DNA of 53,249 nucleotides from an uncultured Bacteroidales bacterium (lineage in GTDB: Bacteria; Bacteroidota; Bacteroidia; Bacteroidales; P3), in contig ONCC01000030.1 of NCBI GenBank assembly GCA_900316235.1, positions 1 to 53,249 on the forward strand, read 5' to 3'. Shown in pieces: positions 7,922-16,991 of the stretch. The number at the start of each line of letters is the position of its first letter. Position 1 is the first letter of the stretch. A model generated the notes under the pieces. That model saw nothing but the letters and a program-made list of their open reading frames with translations, made no database searches and was not told the DNA's origin. The translations under genes and the position numbers were made by a program.

Positions 7922-8864
7922 CACCGTGACGGTTCAGATAATCTTGGAAGTCTTTGATCGTCGTAGGCATCGAGGTTTTAAATGGTGCCTCGGGCGACTC
8001 GTGAAACCGAATGAGGTTCACTCGGCAATCGAGTCCCTTCAGCATGTCCACCAGTTTCTGCGCATGAGCCAGATCGTCATTCTCCCCGCGGAACATGGTG
8101 TACTCGAAAGAAAGTCGGCGCTGGCCGCTCCAGTTGTATTCTCTCAGCAATGCAAGCACCTGGTTCAGCGGGAATGCTTTCTGTACAGGCATCATGGATA
8201 GACGCTCCTGTGGCACGGGGTTGTGGAGGCTCACGGCAAGGTGGCATTGGCTCTCGTCGAGGAACCGTTTTAAGCCGGGGATAATCCCCACGGTGCTGAC
8301 GGTGATGCGTTTGGGACTCCACCCGAGGCCCCAATCGGCAGTGAGAACCTGTGTGGCGGCAAGGACGGCGTCGAGGTTATCCATCGGCTCGCCCATTCCC
8401 ATGAAAACCACATTGGTGAGACTTTCGAACTCGGGGATGGAGAAGAGTTGGTTGAGGATGTCGCCGGCCGTGAGGTTTCCATGGAATCCTTGTTGACCTG
8501 TGACGCAAAAGCGACAGCCCATCTTGCAACCCACCTGACATGAGACACAAAGGGTGGCACGTTCATCTTCGGGGATATAGACGGCTTCGATGAAATGCCC
8601 ATCGAGCACGGGAAAGAGGTATTTCTTGGTACCGTCCTTTGATATTTGGCAGTTCACGGGATGCTCACGGCCGATATGGGCTATCTCGTTGAGACGTGTA
8701 CGTTGCACCTTCGACAGGTTTGTCATTGCCTCAATGCTGTCGACACGCTTCTTATAGAGCCAGTCGCAAAGCTGTTTGGCCGTGAACTTGGGGAATCCTT
8801 CGGCAGCACAGAGTTCCTGCAACTGCGGCAAGGTCATCCCCAAAAGGTTAAAAGTCCCATTCAT
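7845..8864 (-). CDS. rlmN: 23S rRNA (A2503-C2)/tRNA (A37-C2) methyltransferase RlmN
   Basis: A radical SAM methyltransferase that adds a methyl to C2 of adenine 2503 in 23S rRNA. The 339-residue form starting at ATG 8864 is chosen because homology begins with FNLLGMTLPQLQ; the open frame extends 56 codons further but those lie antisense to the PBP gene. The 4Fe-4S motif CKMGCRFC gives Cys 113, 117 and 120; the catalytic pair are Cys 106 (ATLCVSC) and Cys 331 (AACGLL). The start overlaps the end of the PBP1A gene by 17 bases. The 3' end overlaps the convergent S26B-VanZ gene. Confidence 0.96.
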   Translation of the reverse strand: MNGTFNLLGMTLPQLQELCAAEGFPKFTAKQLCDWLYKKRVDSIEAMTNLSKVQRTRLNEIAHIGREHPVNCQISKDGTKKYLFPVLDGHFIEAVYIPEDERATLCVSCQVGCKMGCRFCVTGQQGFHGNLTAGDILNQLFSIPEFESLTNVVFMGMGEPMDNLDAVLAATQVLTADWGLGWSPKRITVSTVGIIPGLKRFLDESQCHLAVSLHNPVPQERLSMMPVQKAFPLNQVLALLREYNWSGQRRLSFEYTMFRGENDDLAHAQKLVDMLKGLDCRVNLIRFHESPEAPFKTSMPTTIKDFQDYLNRHGVICTLRASRGQDIDAACGLLAGQQR

Positions 8865-11106
8865 AGTCGTGAGGTTCACCTTGAATTTCTTGCTGGAAAT
8901 TGGAGCAGTCCATCTCGATGGGGATATTGGGACGGTCAAAATCCCCGCGGTAAAATTTAATTCGTGGGTCTTTATAGATTTTCTCCATGTAGAGGCCGAA
9001 GATGGGCAGTGCCATGGCGGCCCCTTGGCCATAAGTCATGTTGCGGAAGTGTATGGAGCGCAGCTCGCCACCGGTCCATACGGCCGTAGCAAGTTTGGGA
9101 GTGATGCCCACAAACCAGCAGTCGGAGTTGTTCTGTGTGGTGCCGGTCTTGCCTGCAATGGCGGTGGAATAGTTGTTGAGGTGGTACTTGTAGTTGAGTC
9201 TCACGCCGGTACCGCTCTGCACCACGCCCTTCATCAGCTCCAGCATCATATAGGCTGTTGCCTCGCTGAGGGCTTCGCTTCGTTTGGGCGTGAAGCGTTC
9301 GAGCACCATGCCTTTGTTGTCTTCGATGCGGGTGATGAAGATGGGTTCAACATATTCGCCTTTGTTGGCGAAGGTGGCCATGGCGGCAGCCATTTCAGCG
9401 ACGGTAATTTCGGGAGTTCCCACGGCGATGGCGGGCACGGCATCGATGGGACTTTGTACGCCCATCTTTCGGGCGATGTCGACCACCTGCTCGGGCGATC
9501 CCTGTTTCATTAGATAGGCAGAGACCCAGTTGATGGAGTGGGCAAGGGCCCATTTGAGGGTCACCATCTCGCCTTCGCGTTCATGGCTGGAATTCTTCGG
9601 GCACCAGTCGGGCTGTCCCCACACTTCGAAGCAGACCTCCGAGTTGGGTACTTCGGTGCAGGGATACATGCCGAGGTCCTGCAGAGCCATGGTGTAGACG
9701 AAGGGTTTGAAAGTAGAACCCACCTGACGGTGGCTCTGTACGTTGTCGTACTTGAAGAAGCGGTAGTTGATGCCGCCCACATAGGCGCGGACATAGCCCG
9801 TGCCGGGTTCCACCGACATCAGGCCTGCGTTGAGGAATTTCTTACAGTAGATGAGTGAATCCCAAGGAGACATGACGGTGTCTTTAGTGCCCTTCCAGGT
9901 GAACACACGCATCTTCACTTTCTTGTTGAAATCTTCACGGATTTCTTTCTGGCTCAATCCTTCGGCCTTAAGGTTGCGGTAGCGGTCGCTGTTTTTCATG
10001 GCCATGGTGAGGAATTTCTCCTGCTGCTCCTTGGAGATGTCACAGAAGGGATTGCCTTTGCGGACTTTAAGTTCGCGTTCAAAGGCGGGCTGTATCTCTT
10101 TGCTGAAATGCTCGCGCACAGCCTGCTCGGCATAGCGTTGCATGCGGCTGTCGATGGTGGTATAGATTTTGAGTCCGTCTTTGTGGACGTCGTAGTAATC
10201 TCCGTTGGGTTTGCGGTGGTGTTTGCACCAGTCTTTCATGTAGGCACGCAGGTATTCGCGCAGGTAAGGCGCCAAACCGTCGTTGTGGGTCTGGGGTGTG
10301 TAGCGCGACATGTCGATGGGTTTCTCTTTGAAAAAGGCCAGGCTGTCGTCGCTGAGGTAACCGTAGTGGTTCATCTGTGACAGCACGACATCGCGTCGCT
10401 CTTTGGATTTCTCGGGGTGAAGCACAGGGCTGTAAGTGGTGGGGGCTTTGAGCAGACCCACCAACACCGCCGCCTCGTCGACGTCGAGCTCCGCTGGTGT
10501 CTTGTCGAAGAAGGTCTTGGCTGCAGTCTTCACGCCGAAGGAGTTGCTGCCGAAATCCACGGTGTTGAAATACATGGTGATGATTTCCTGTTTGGAGTAG
10601 TTGTGCTCCAGCTTCACGGCTACCACCCACTCGCTGAGCTTGGAGAAGACGGTGCCGCGCTTGACGTTCACCTCGCGCATCTTGTAGAGGTTTTTGGCTA
10701 GCTGCTGGGTGATGGTGCTGCCGCCACCCGACGAGCCGTGGCGACCCAAAACGGTCTTGAAGAGCACGCGGAAGAGGCTGCGGGCATCGATGCCGGAATG
10801 ATTGTAGAAACGCACGTCTTCGGTGGCGATAAGGGCATTGACCAGATTGGGAGACAACTGGTCATAGGTGACGTTGGAACGGTTCTCAAAGCCAATATAG
10901 CCCAGCACCTCTCCGTCATCGCTGATGACCTCCGTGGCTTGCAGGCTATGGGGATTCTCAATGTCTTCAAACTGAGGCATGTCGCCAATCCATCCGATGG
11001 AGAGGAAGAAGAAAAAGAGAAAGACAAGAGCCCAGAGCCCTCCGAAGGCCCACCACATGTATTTGATGTATTCCGGGCGTTCGCCCGAGGGAGCATTTTT
11101 TTTCAT
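8848..11106 (-). CDS. mrcA: penicillin-binding protein 1A (bifunctional transglycosylase/transpeptidase)
   Basis: A 752-residue class A PBP that polymerises and cross-links peptidoglycan. It has a short cytoplasmic start, one membrane segment (residues about 17-40), a GT51 domain with catalytic Glu 96 (ATEDVRFYNHSGID) and GGGSTITQQLAKN, and a transpeptidase domain with STFKP (Ser 464, Lys 467), SIN (Ser 524) and KTGTTQ. All key residues are present. It is the fourth gene of the holB-ricT-gldH-mrcA-rlmN run and starts 4 bases after gldH. Confidence 0.95.
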   Translation of the reverse strand: MKKNAPSGERPEYIKYMWWAFGGLWALVFLFFFFLSIGWIGDMPQFEDIENPHSLQATEVISDDGEVLGYIGFENRSNVTYDQLSPNLVNALIATEDVRFYNHSGIDARSLFRVLFKTVLGRHGSSGGGSTITQQLAKNLYKMREVNVKRGTVFSKLSEWVVAVKLEHNYSKQEIITMYFNTVDFGSNSFGVKTAAKTFFDKTPAELDVDEAAVLVGLLKAPTTYSPVLHPEKSKERRDVVLSQMNHYGYLSDDSLAFFKEKPIDMSRYTPQTHNDGLAPYLREYLRAYMKDWCKHHRKPNGDYYDVHKDGLKIYTTIDSRMQRYAEQAVREHFSKEIQPAFERELKVRKGNPFCDISKEQQEKFLTMAMKNSDRYRNLKAEGLSQKEIREDFNKKVKMRVFTWKGTKDTVMSPWDSLIYCKKFLNAGLMSVEPGTGYVRAYVGGINYRFFKYDNVQSHRQVGSTFKPFVYTMALQDLGMYPCTEVPNSEVCFEVWGQPDWCPKNSSHEREGEMVTLKWALAHSINWVSAYLMKQGSPEQVVDIARKMGVQSPIDAVPAIAVGTPEITVAEMAAAMATFANKGEYVEPIFITRIEDNKGMVLERFTPKRSEALSEATAYMMLELMKGVVQSGTGVRLNYKYHLNNYSTAIAGKTGTTQNNSDCWFVGITPKLATAVWTGGELRSIHFRNMTYGQGAAMALPIFGLYMEKIYKDPRIKFYRGDFDRPNIPIEMDCSNFQQEIQGEPHDYEWDF

Positions 11107-11110
11107 AGGC

Positions 11111-11593
11111 TTAGTTCATGTTGCTGTATTCTATCCTGAAACCGATGTGCTCTAGTCCCGTAATGGCACTGTCGCGCATGCCGTTGGTGATGGCGAAGTG
11201 GTAGTTTCCGGGCATGGGGAAGCGTGCGTTGCGGCGGAAGTAATAGCGGGTGTCCACATAGCGTCCGGAACGTTTTCCGAGCCATTGGCCCGAGGGGTCG
11301 GCCAGGGGGTATTCCATCGTGTCGCGCGCCACACTGCCGTCGGGGAAGGTGGTGTTGATGAAGAGGAAGGTGTTGCTGTAGGGGTAGCTCACACTATTGC
11401 GCACCTCCACCAGGAAATTGAAGATGAGGCTGGTATCTTCCACCTCGACATCGAAGCAGGCGCTGTCTGCCGGAAGCCAGCCTTTTTCATCCACCTCGGC
11501 ATATTCCGAGTAGAAGACCGTGCCATCGCATGAGGCCAGCATGATTGGCAATAGTAGCATTGCCATGAAGTATAGTCCGATTTTCTTCATCAT
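11111..11593 (-). CDS. gldH: gliding-motility lipoprotein GldH
   Basis: A 160-residue lipoprotein (MLASCDG, Cys 22) whose beta-rich mature part has the GldH pattern: VFYSEYAEVDEKGW at the start, FLVEVRNSVSYPYSNTFLFI in the middle, and a closing HIGFRIEYSN. GldH is needed for gliding in flavobacteria and is widely kept in non-gliding Bacteroidales, where it is linked to the T9SS and envelope. Its position between the PSP1-domain gene and the PBP1A gene is conserved in the phylum. Confidence 0.88.
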   Translation of the reverse strand: MMKKIGLYFMAMLLLPIMLASCDGTVFYSEYAEVDEKGWLPADSACFDVEVEDTSLIFNFLVEVRNSVSYPYSNTFLFINTTFPDGSVARDTMEYPLADPSGQWLGKRSGRYVDTRYYFRRNARFPMPGNYHFAITNGMRDSAITGLEHIGFRIEYSNMN

Positions 11594-11596
11594 TGG

Positions 11597-13258
11597 TTAT
11601 CCTCTTCTGTCGCGGTTACCGCTGCGACGGGGTTGATCATTGTTGTTTTCACGGCGGGGCTTGCTTTCCGTTTTCTGCTGCTTGGATTGCTCTTGCTGGC
11701 GCAGTTGCTTGGTGGCATGACGTTCTTCGCGGGCTTTGCGGTCGCGTTCACGGCGTTCGCCACGGTCGCCGGCACCACGGTCGGGACGGTTGTTGCGGTT
11801 GTCGTGCTGCGGACGCTCCTTGCGGTCGCCTTTGGGGGCGCGCCGATCTTCCTTCTCCACCTTGTGATCTTCGCCCACCACGCCGTTGCCGCCTTCGGCC
11901 AGACGCTGAATCTCGCGCTCCACCTCTTCGTTGGTGCTCTCTTGTGCCAAGGCGCTGGTGGACATCAACTCCACCTGGTAGTCCTCAAGCTGCTCGGGAT
12001 ATTCCTGGCGGCGGTTCATCTCGATGATGGCTTTCACATCCTCGGCCTTCACGGCGATGAGGTCGTTCTCTCCCTCATAGGCATACCACATGATGCCGCG
12101 GAACACATCGGTCTTCTTGTAGAGGGCCAGCCCTTTCTTGAAGCGGATAGCTTGGTTGGGCGGCGGGAATTTCTTCAGGGCGTCGGCATAGACCTCATAC
12201 TCGAAGTTGAGGCAGCATTTCAGCTTGCCGCACTGGCCAGCCAGTTTCTGCGGGTTGGGGAGTATCTGCTGCGTCTTGGCCGAACTAGTGGTGACGCTCT
12301 TGAAGGTTGTGAGCCATGTCGAGCAGCATAGCTCGCGTCCGCAGGTGCCGATGCCACCCACCTTGCCGGCTTCCTGGCGCACGCCGATTTGTTTCATCTC
12401 GATGCGCACATGGAACTCTTCGGCCAACACTTTGATGAGTTCGCGGAAGTCCACGCGTTCATCGGCGGTATAGTAGAAGATGGCTTTCGAGTGGTCGCCT
12501 TGGAACTCCACGTCATTCACCTTCATGTCGAGTCCCATGTCGGCCACGATGCGGCGGGTACGCAGCAGCGCCTGGCGCTCCTCCTTGAGGGTGTCGGCCC
12601 AGCGGTCGATATCGGCCTCTTTGGCACGACGGAACAGTTTCCTAATGTTTTCCGACTCGGGGTTGATTCGGTGTTTGCGCATCTGCAGACGGCAGAGTTC
12701 GCCGGTGAGGCTTACGATGCCCACATCGTGTCCGGGCTGTCCCTCTACGGCCACGATGTCACCCTCGGTGACCTCCAAGCCGTCGGGCAGGCGGTAGAAG
12801 TCCTTGTGGTTGTTCTTGAAGCGCACCTCCACGCAGTCGAAGGGACGGTCGGTGGGTTGGCGGATGCCTGCCATCCAGTTGGTCGAGGTGACCTTGGAGC
12901 AGCTCTGCCGCTCGCAGCTGCAGACGGGTTTGTAGCACTCGGGCTTGTGGTTGCATCCGCGGGTGAGGAAGACGGGTTCCTCGTATTTCACCCACGGGAT
13001 GTTGGGTTCGGGTTCCAGATAGGGGTCGAGCTGACTCTCCTCGCTGTGGTATTCCTCCACCTCGGGGTTCTCGCGCTCGATGTTTTTCTTCTCCTGCTGC
13101 GCCTTGCGGCGGTTCTTCATGAAGTTGGCCACATCTTCTGCCGTGGCCACGGTCTCCTCGTCGTCGATGACAATGTCGTCGGGCAACTTATTCTCCTCTG
13201 TCTTGGGGAGGACTTCGTCGTTGGCGACTATTTCTTTCTTCTCTTTCTTTTCTTCCAT
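11597..13258 (-). CDS. PSP1 (RicT/YaaT-like) domain protein with long basic tail
   Basis: A 553-residue protein starting at ATG 13258 (MEEKKEKKEIVAND); the open frame extends upstream but only antisense to holB. The core (residues about 155-400) is a PSP1/RicT domain: CGRELCCSTWLTTFKSVTTSSAK and GQCGKLKCCLNFE carry the conserved cysteines that in Bacillus RicT help bind 4Fe-4S clusters in the RicAFT complex affecting RNA processing. The first 100 residues are acidic/lysine-rich, and the last 110 are a low-complexity Arg/Lys/Asn/Gln tail ending RRSGNRDRRG, probably disordered and RNA-binding. It starts 11 bases after holB, as in other Bacteroidota. Confidence 0.88.
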   Translation of the reverse strand: MEEKKEKKEIVANDEVLPKTEENKLPDDIVIDDEETVATAEDVANFMKNRRKAQQEKKNIERENPEVEEYHSEESQLDPYLEPEPNIPWVKYEEPVFLTRGCNHKPECYKPVCSCERQSCSKVTSTNWMAGIRQPTDRPFDCVEVRFKNNHKDFYRLPDGLEVTEGDIVAVEGQPGHDVGIVSLTGELCRLQMRKHRINPESENIRKLFRRAKEADIDRWADTLKEERQALLRTRRIVADMGLDMKVNDVEFQGDHSKAIFYYTADERVDFRELIKVLAEEFHVRIEMKQIGVRQEAGKVGGIGTCGRELCCSTWLTTFKSVTTSSAKTQQILPNPQKLAGQCGKLKCCLNFEYEVYADALKKFPPPNQAIRFKKGLALYKKTDVFRGIMWYAYEGENDLIAVKAEDVKAIIEMNRRQEYPEQLEDYQVELMSTSALAQESTNEEVEREIQRLAEGGNGVVGEDHKVEKEDRRAPKGDRKERPQHDNRNNRPDRGAGDRGERRERDRKAREERHATKQLRQQEQSKQQKTESKPRRENNNDQPRRSGNRDRRG

Positions 13259-13269
13259 GTTTTTGAGTG

Positions 13270-14292
13270 TTAACGTTTTTTCAAAGCCTTGCTCATGCGG
13301 AACGACAGCTCCATGAGCGCTATTTTGGCATAAGCGTTGCGCTCCACGGCGAAGATGGCGTCGTTCAAGGCTTCTTCTATGAGTTCTATGTTGTTGACAG
13401 TTATCATTTTGGGGAACTGGGCGTCGAATTTCTCGTCGCCCGAGCCGAGGTGGCACTCCACGCCGGCAGCGCTGTTGAGGAAGCAGTCGCGCATCACCTT
13501 CAGCGCATATTGCAGGAACAGTTTCAACTGCTCGCGGTTCAAGCCGGCCATCTTGTCGACCTGCGCCGACAACTCTTTCATCTTCAGTTTGAAGAGCATC
13601 CTTAGCCAGGAGACCAGCATCTCCGCAAACTCCGGATTACTTTCCTCTTTAGTCTCTCCACTTTCCGTTTTCAACTTGATGGTCTGCACCCTGCTCCTGA
13701 TGGTGGGCAGCAGGCGTTCGTCGCTCTCGCAGAGCAGCATGATGAGTGTTCCCGGCAGGGGCTCCTCAAGGGTCTTGAGCAGTTTGTTGGCGAAACTCTC
13801 GTTCATCTTCTCTGCCATCCACACCACCATCATCCGCCATCCACCCTCGTAGGCTTTGAGGCTCAGGGCGGAGACCACGCTGTCGGCATCCAGTTCGCGA
13901 ATCAGACCCTGCTTGTTCTCGATGCCCAAGGCTTCATACCAGTCGTCGATATTGCCTCGGCCTTGCGTTTGGAGCATGAAGTCGCGGAATTCGCCCTGGA
14001 ACTCACCGCTCCAAGGTTTTTCCTTCACCCTCGACGTGGTGGCTGTCGGGAAGATGAAGTGCAGGTCGGGGTGCATCAGTGAGGCTATCTTTTTGCAGCT
14101 CGGGCACTCGCCGCAGGAGTCGCCGTCGTGGCGGTTCTCGCAGCACAGATACTGCAGGTAGGCCCATGCCAGCGGCATGGTGACTTCCGCCTCACCCAGG
14201 AGCATCTGGGCGTGGCTCACACGGCCGCTGTCTATTATCGACGTCAGCCGTTGGATGGTATCTCGTTGTCCGACAATATCTTTAAACTGCAT
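13270..14292 (-). CDS. holB: DNA polymerase III delta-prime subunit
   Basis: A 340-residue clamp-loader subunit. MQFKDIVGQRDTIQRL is the typical start; SHAQMLLG replaces the P-loop region, which is non-functional in delta-prime. A zinc module follows with CCENRHDGDSCGECPSC, then HPDLHFIFP, and the sensor region KLLKTLEEPLPGTLIMLLCE. Inside the C-terminal domain a lysine/glutamate stretch (TESGETKEES) is encoded by a purine-rich repeat-like tract. It is the first gene of the minus-strand operon, with a -7 promoter element 21 bases upstream. Confidence 0.92.
   Translation of the reverse strand: MQFKDIVGQRDTIQRLTSIIDSGRVSHAQMLLGEAEVTMPLAWAYLQYLCCENRHDGDSCGECPSCKKIASLMHPDLHFIFPTATTSRVKEKPWSGEFQGEFRDFMLQTQGRGNIDDWYEALGIENKQGLIRELDADSVVSALSLKAYEGGWRMMVVWMAEKMNESFANKLLKTLEEPLPGTLIMLLCESDERLLPTIRSRVQTIKLKTESGETKEESNPEFAEMLVSWLRMLFKLKMKELSAQVDKMAGLNREQLKLFLQYALKVMRDCFLNSAAGVECHLGSGDEKFDAQFPKMITVNNIELIEEALNDAIFAVERNAYAKIALMELSFRMSKALKKR
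13634..13674 (-). repeat. purine-rich GGAAAGTGGAGAG-type tract inside holB
   Basis: On the coding strand the segment reads as a run of GGAAAGT/GAGAG/AAGAGG units encoding KTESGETKEESNPE. It resembles tracts in birA (40634-40667), the VWA-like gene (24880-24915) and the spacer at 51201-51234. Confidence 0.45.
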
Positions 14293-14312
14293 ACTGATTC
14301 ACATTAAACTTG

Positions 14313-14320
14313 CAAATATA
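14313..14320 (-). promoter_or_regulatory. -7 box TATATTTG of the holB operon
   Basis: TATATTTG on the minus strand matches the Bacteroidota sigma-ABfr -7 consensus TAnnTTTG exactly and lies 21 bases upstream of the holB ATG. No good TTTG -33 box stands at the expected distance. Confidence 0.6.
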
Positions 14321-14429
14321 CGAACATTTTTATATATTTTATAAAAAATTCTCCCTTCGAAATCAAAAATCTCCCTCATTGGATAAAATACATAAATGTT
14401 AATAATTCTTAAATACCAACACCCTTCCA

Positions 14430-14492
14430 TCACCCTATCAACACCCACTGTGGTAGGAGTTGGTAGGGAGTTGGTAAGGAGATGGTAGGTAG
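14430..14492. repeat. GGTAGGAGTTGGTAGGGAGTTGG intergenic repeat, copy A
   Basis: Contains CTATCAACACCCACTG followed by GGTAGGAGTTGGTAGGGAG and decaying TGGTAAGGAG/TGGTAGG units. The GGTAGGAGTTGGTAGGGAGT core is identical in copy B at 42441-42460. Confidence 0.8.
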
Positions 14493-14735
14493 TTCATAGT
14501 TCTTTGGTACATTGTGTTATGCACGTGAAAAGGGCCTTTGTCATGTGTTGTGCGTCCCCAGGTAGTTTCTGCTCAAAAAATTAACTTAATAAATGTTAAA
14601 TAAATGCATGCGTTTATTGGATTCGAAGAGGGAATCCGGAGGGTGGAAAAAATGATTTCCGACCTGTCACAATAATTGCCTTTTTTTCGCGTTAATGGCT
14701 TTGTATCCACTAGTAAAAAAACTAAAAAACTCAAG

Positions 14736-16991
14736 ATGGAAAGTCTGCCCGCGATATTTATGGATTTGGCAATCATCCTGGTGGCCGCCGGAGTGATTAC
14801 TGTGGTGTTCAAATGGCTCAAACAGCCTCTGGTACTGGGATATATTCTTGCCGGTTTCTTCATTGGTCCCTATTTTCCATGGTTCCCGGCCATCACCGAT
14901 GCCGCGAATATCCATGTGTGGAGCGACATCGGTATTGTCTTCCTGATGTTTGGTCTGGGATTGGAGTTCAGTATCAAGAAGTTGAAGAAGGTGGGCGCCA
15001 CGGGTGCCATCACAGCATTTACCGAGCTGGTCATCATGTTTCTCATTGGCAGTTCGGTGGGTAAGTTGCTGGGATTCGGTTCGATGGAGTGTATCTTCCT
15101 CGGCTGCATGCTCTCCATCTCGTCCACGAGCATCATCATCAAGAGTTTCGACGATCTGAAGCTCAAGCAGCAGAAGTTCACCTCGACGGTGACGGCAGTG
15201 CTGGTGGTGGAGGACCTTATCGCGGTGTTGCTGTTGGTGGTGCTGAGCACGGTGAGCGTCAGCCGCAGCTTCGACGGCGCTGCCCTGGTGGGTCAGATGG
15301 TGAAGTTGGTGTTCTTCCTGGTGGCCTGGTTCGTTTTCGGTATCTATCTGATTCCTACATTTTTGCGCTGGATGCGCAAGTACATGACCGAGGAGACGCT
15401 GCTCATCCTGGCCGTGGGTCTCTGCTTCGGTATGGTGGTGCTGGCATCGCAGGCCGGTTTCTCCACCGCCTTGGGCGCTTTCGTTATGGGTGCTATCCTC
15501 TGTGAGACCATCGAGGCCGACGTTATCCACCGCATTGTTACGCCGTTGAAGAACCTCTTCGGAGCAGTCTTCTTCGTTTCGGTGGGTATGTTGGTCGACC
15601 CCCACGTGCTGGTGCAATACTGGCTGCCGGTGGTGGTGATAGCCTTGACGGTGATTATCTTCAAGAGCATTTCGGCCACCATTGGCGTGACACTCAGCGG
15701 CCGGCCGCTGAAGACCGCCATTCAAAGCGGCTTCTGCTTCTGCCAGATTGGTGAGTTCTCCTTCATTATCGCAGGTTTGGGTCTCAGTTTCAAGGTTATC
15801 GACGAGACCCTCTACCCCCTCATCGTCTCCGTCTCCATCCTCACTACCTTCGTCACGCCATACATGATTAAAGGAGCCTTGCCTTTCTACAACTGGCTGG
15901 ATCCCAGGCTGCCCGACAAGTTCAAGAAGCGCCTCGAACAATACAGCGAGAATGCCAACAAAGACACCGGCAACAAGCGGGGTGTCAGGTTTTTCTTACG
16001 CAAGCAGTTCACCAACATTCTCATTCACGGCGTCATCTTGGCTGCCATCGCATTGCTCTCCGCGTCGTTGCTTAAGCCGTTGCTCGACAAGCTGTTTGTC
16101 GATGCCGGTATTCCGCAGATATGGAGTCGCCTCGCCGGCATGGCGGGGACGCTGGTGCTGATGTCGCCCTTCCTTTGGGCTATCGCCGTGAAGAATGTGA
16201 GCAAGGAGAGGCTGAAGATGATGTTCGAGACCTATCGCCACAGTCAGGCGGTGGTCATCCCCATGCTGGTATTTCGCTATTTCGTGGCCCTCTTCTTCGT
16301 GGGCTTGGTGGTAGGCAGCTATGTCAACCTTGCCGTGGGCTTCCTCTTGGTTATCGCCGTCATGGTCATCATGCTGGTGCTCTATTCGCGCAAAGCCAAC
16401 GGCTTCTATGCCCAAATTGAGGAACGTTTCTTCAGCAACCTCAACTTGCGCCAGGCGCAGGCCTCTTTCCGCATTCCCAAAGGCATGGAGAACGAGTTCA
16501 GCATGGAGCGTCTCCGTATGACGCAGTATTCGCCTTTGGCGGGCAAGAGCCTCCAGGAGGGCAATCTGCGCGAGCGCTACGGCGCCAATATCGTCACCAT
16601 CGAGCGTGGTGACAATATCATCGACCTCCCCGGTAAGGACGACCTGATGATGCCGGGCGACCTGCTGACGATCATCGGCACCGAGGAGCAGGTGTCCAAG
16701 ATTCGTGGCGATATCGAGGTGGAGGCCGACATGCTGGTGCACGACCGCTCAGACCATGAGCTCCACATGTACCGCTACCGTGTTGACACCGACGGTCCCC
16801 TCTGCGGCATGAAAATCAGGAATTCCACCCTCTCGCACCATCGTGCCATGGTCATCGCCATCGAGAGGGGAGGCAACAAAATTGTCAATCCCGACCGCGA
16901 CACCGTCTTCCTGCCGGGTGACATGCTGTGGTTTATCTCGCCCGAAGAGATGACCCTCAAAGGATTTGAAAGTAAACTGATTAAGATATGA
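14736..16991 (+). CDS. CPA2-family monovalent cation:proton antiporter with two RCK_C domains
   Basis: 751 residues from ATG 14736 (MESLPAIFMDLAIILVAAG), chosen because the upstream TTG extension is charged and not membrane-like. Residues about 1-390 form the 12-helix Na+/H+ exchanger domain of the KefB/KefC type (KQPLVLGYILAGFFIGP, GLGLEFSIKKLKK, SFDDLKLK, GAFVMGAILCE). A second membrane block follows at about 430-560. The end holds two TrkA-C (RCK_C) domains, at about 590-660 and 665-740, each with an R/M-x-I...N pattern and a PGD motif (MMPGDLLTIIG, FLPGDMLWFIS). The nucleotide-binding TrkA-N domain of KefC is missing. Likely K+/H+ or Na+/H+ exchange in the inner membrane, gated by a ligand of the RCK_C domains. 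Confidence 0.87.
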   Translation: MESLPAIFMDLAIILVAAGVITVVFKWLKQPLVLGYILAGFFIGPYFPWFPAITDAANIHVWSDIGIVFLMFGLGLEFSIKKLKKVGATGAITAFTELVIMFLIGSSVGKLLGFGSMECIFLGCMLSISSTSIIIKSFDDLKLKQQKFTSTVTAVLVVEDLIAVLLLVVLSTVSVSRSFDGAALVGQMVKLVFFLVAWFVFGIYLIPTFLRWMRKYMTEETLLILAVGLCFGMVVLASQAGFSTALGAFVMGAILCETIEADVIHRIVTPLKNLFGAVFFVSVGMLVDPHVLVQYWLPVVVIALTVIIFKSISATIGVTLSGRPLKTAIQSGFCFCQIGEFSFIIAGLGLSFKVIDETLYPLIVSVSILTTFVTPYMIKGALPFYNWLDPRLPDKFKKRLEQYSENANKDTGNKRGVRFFLRKQFTNILIHGVILAAIALLSASLLKPLLDKLFVDAGIPQIWSRLAGMAGTLVLMSPFLWAIAVKNVSKERLKMMFETYRHSQAVVIPMLVFRYFVALFFVGLVVGSYVNLAVGFLLVIAVMVIMLVLYSRKANGFYAQIEERFFSNLNLRQAQASFRIPKGMENEFSMERLRMTQYSPLAGKSLQEGNLRERYGANIVTIERGDNIIDLPGKDDLMMPGDLLTIIGTEEQVSKIRGDIEVEADMLVHDRSDHELHMYRYRVDTDGPLCGMKIRNSTLSHHRAMVIAIERGGNKIVNPDRDTVFLPGDMLWFISPEEMTLKGFESKLIKI

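Larger units (their letters stand above)
14293..14735. other. divergent intergenic region between holB and the antiporter gene
   Basis: 443 bases without a gene. It holds the holB promoter element, an AT-rich stretch (about 14321-14410), one copy of the GGTAGGAGTTGGTAGGG repeat family (14430-14492), and the leader of the antiporter gene. A short open frame on the minus strand here has no protein-like features. Confidence 0.7.

Noticed and set aside
14573..14863. 96-codon minus-strand frame upstream of the antiporter
   Set aside because: Mostly antisense to the antiporter start, low-complexity, no ribosome-binding or promoter context.
14667..15941. 424-codon minus-strand frame opposite the antiporter
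   Set aside because: His/Gln/Asp-rich reverse image of membrane-helix codons; not protein-like.
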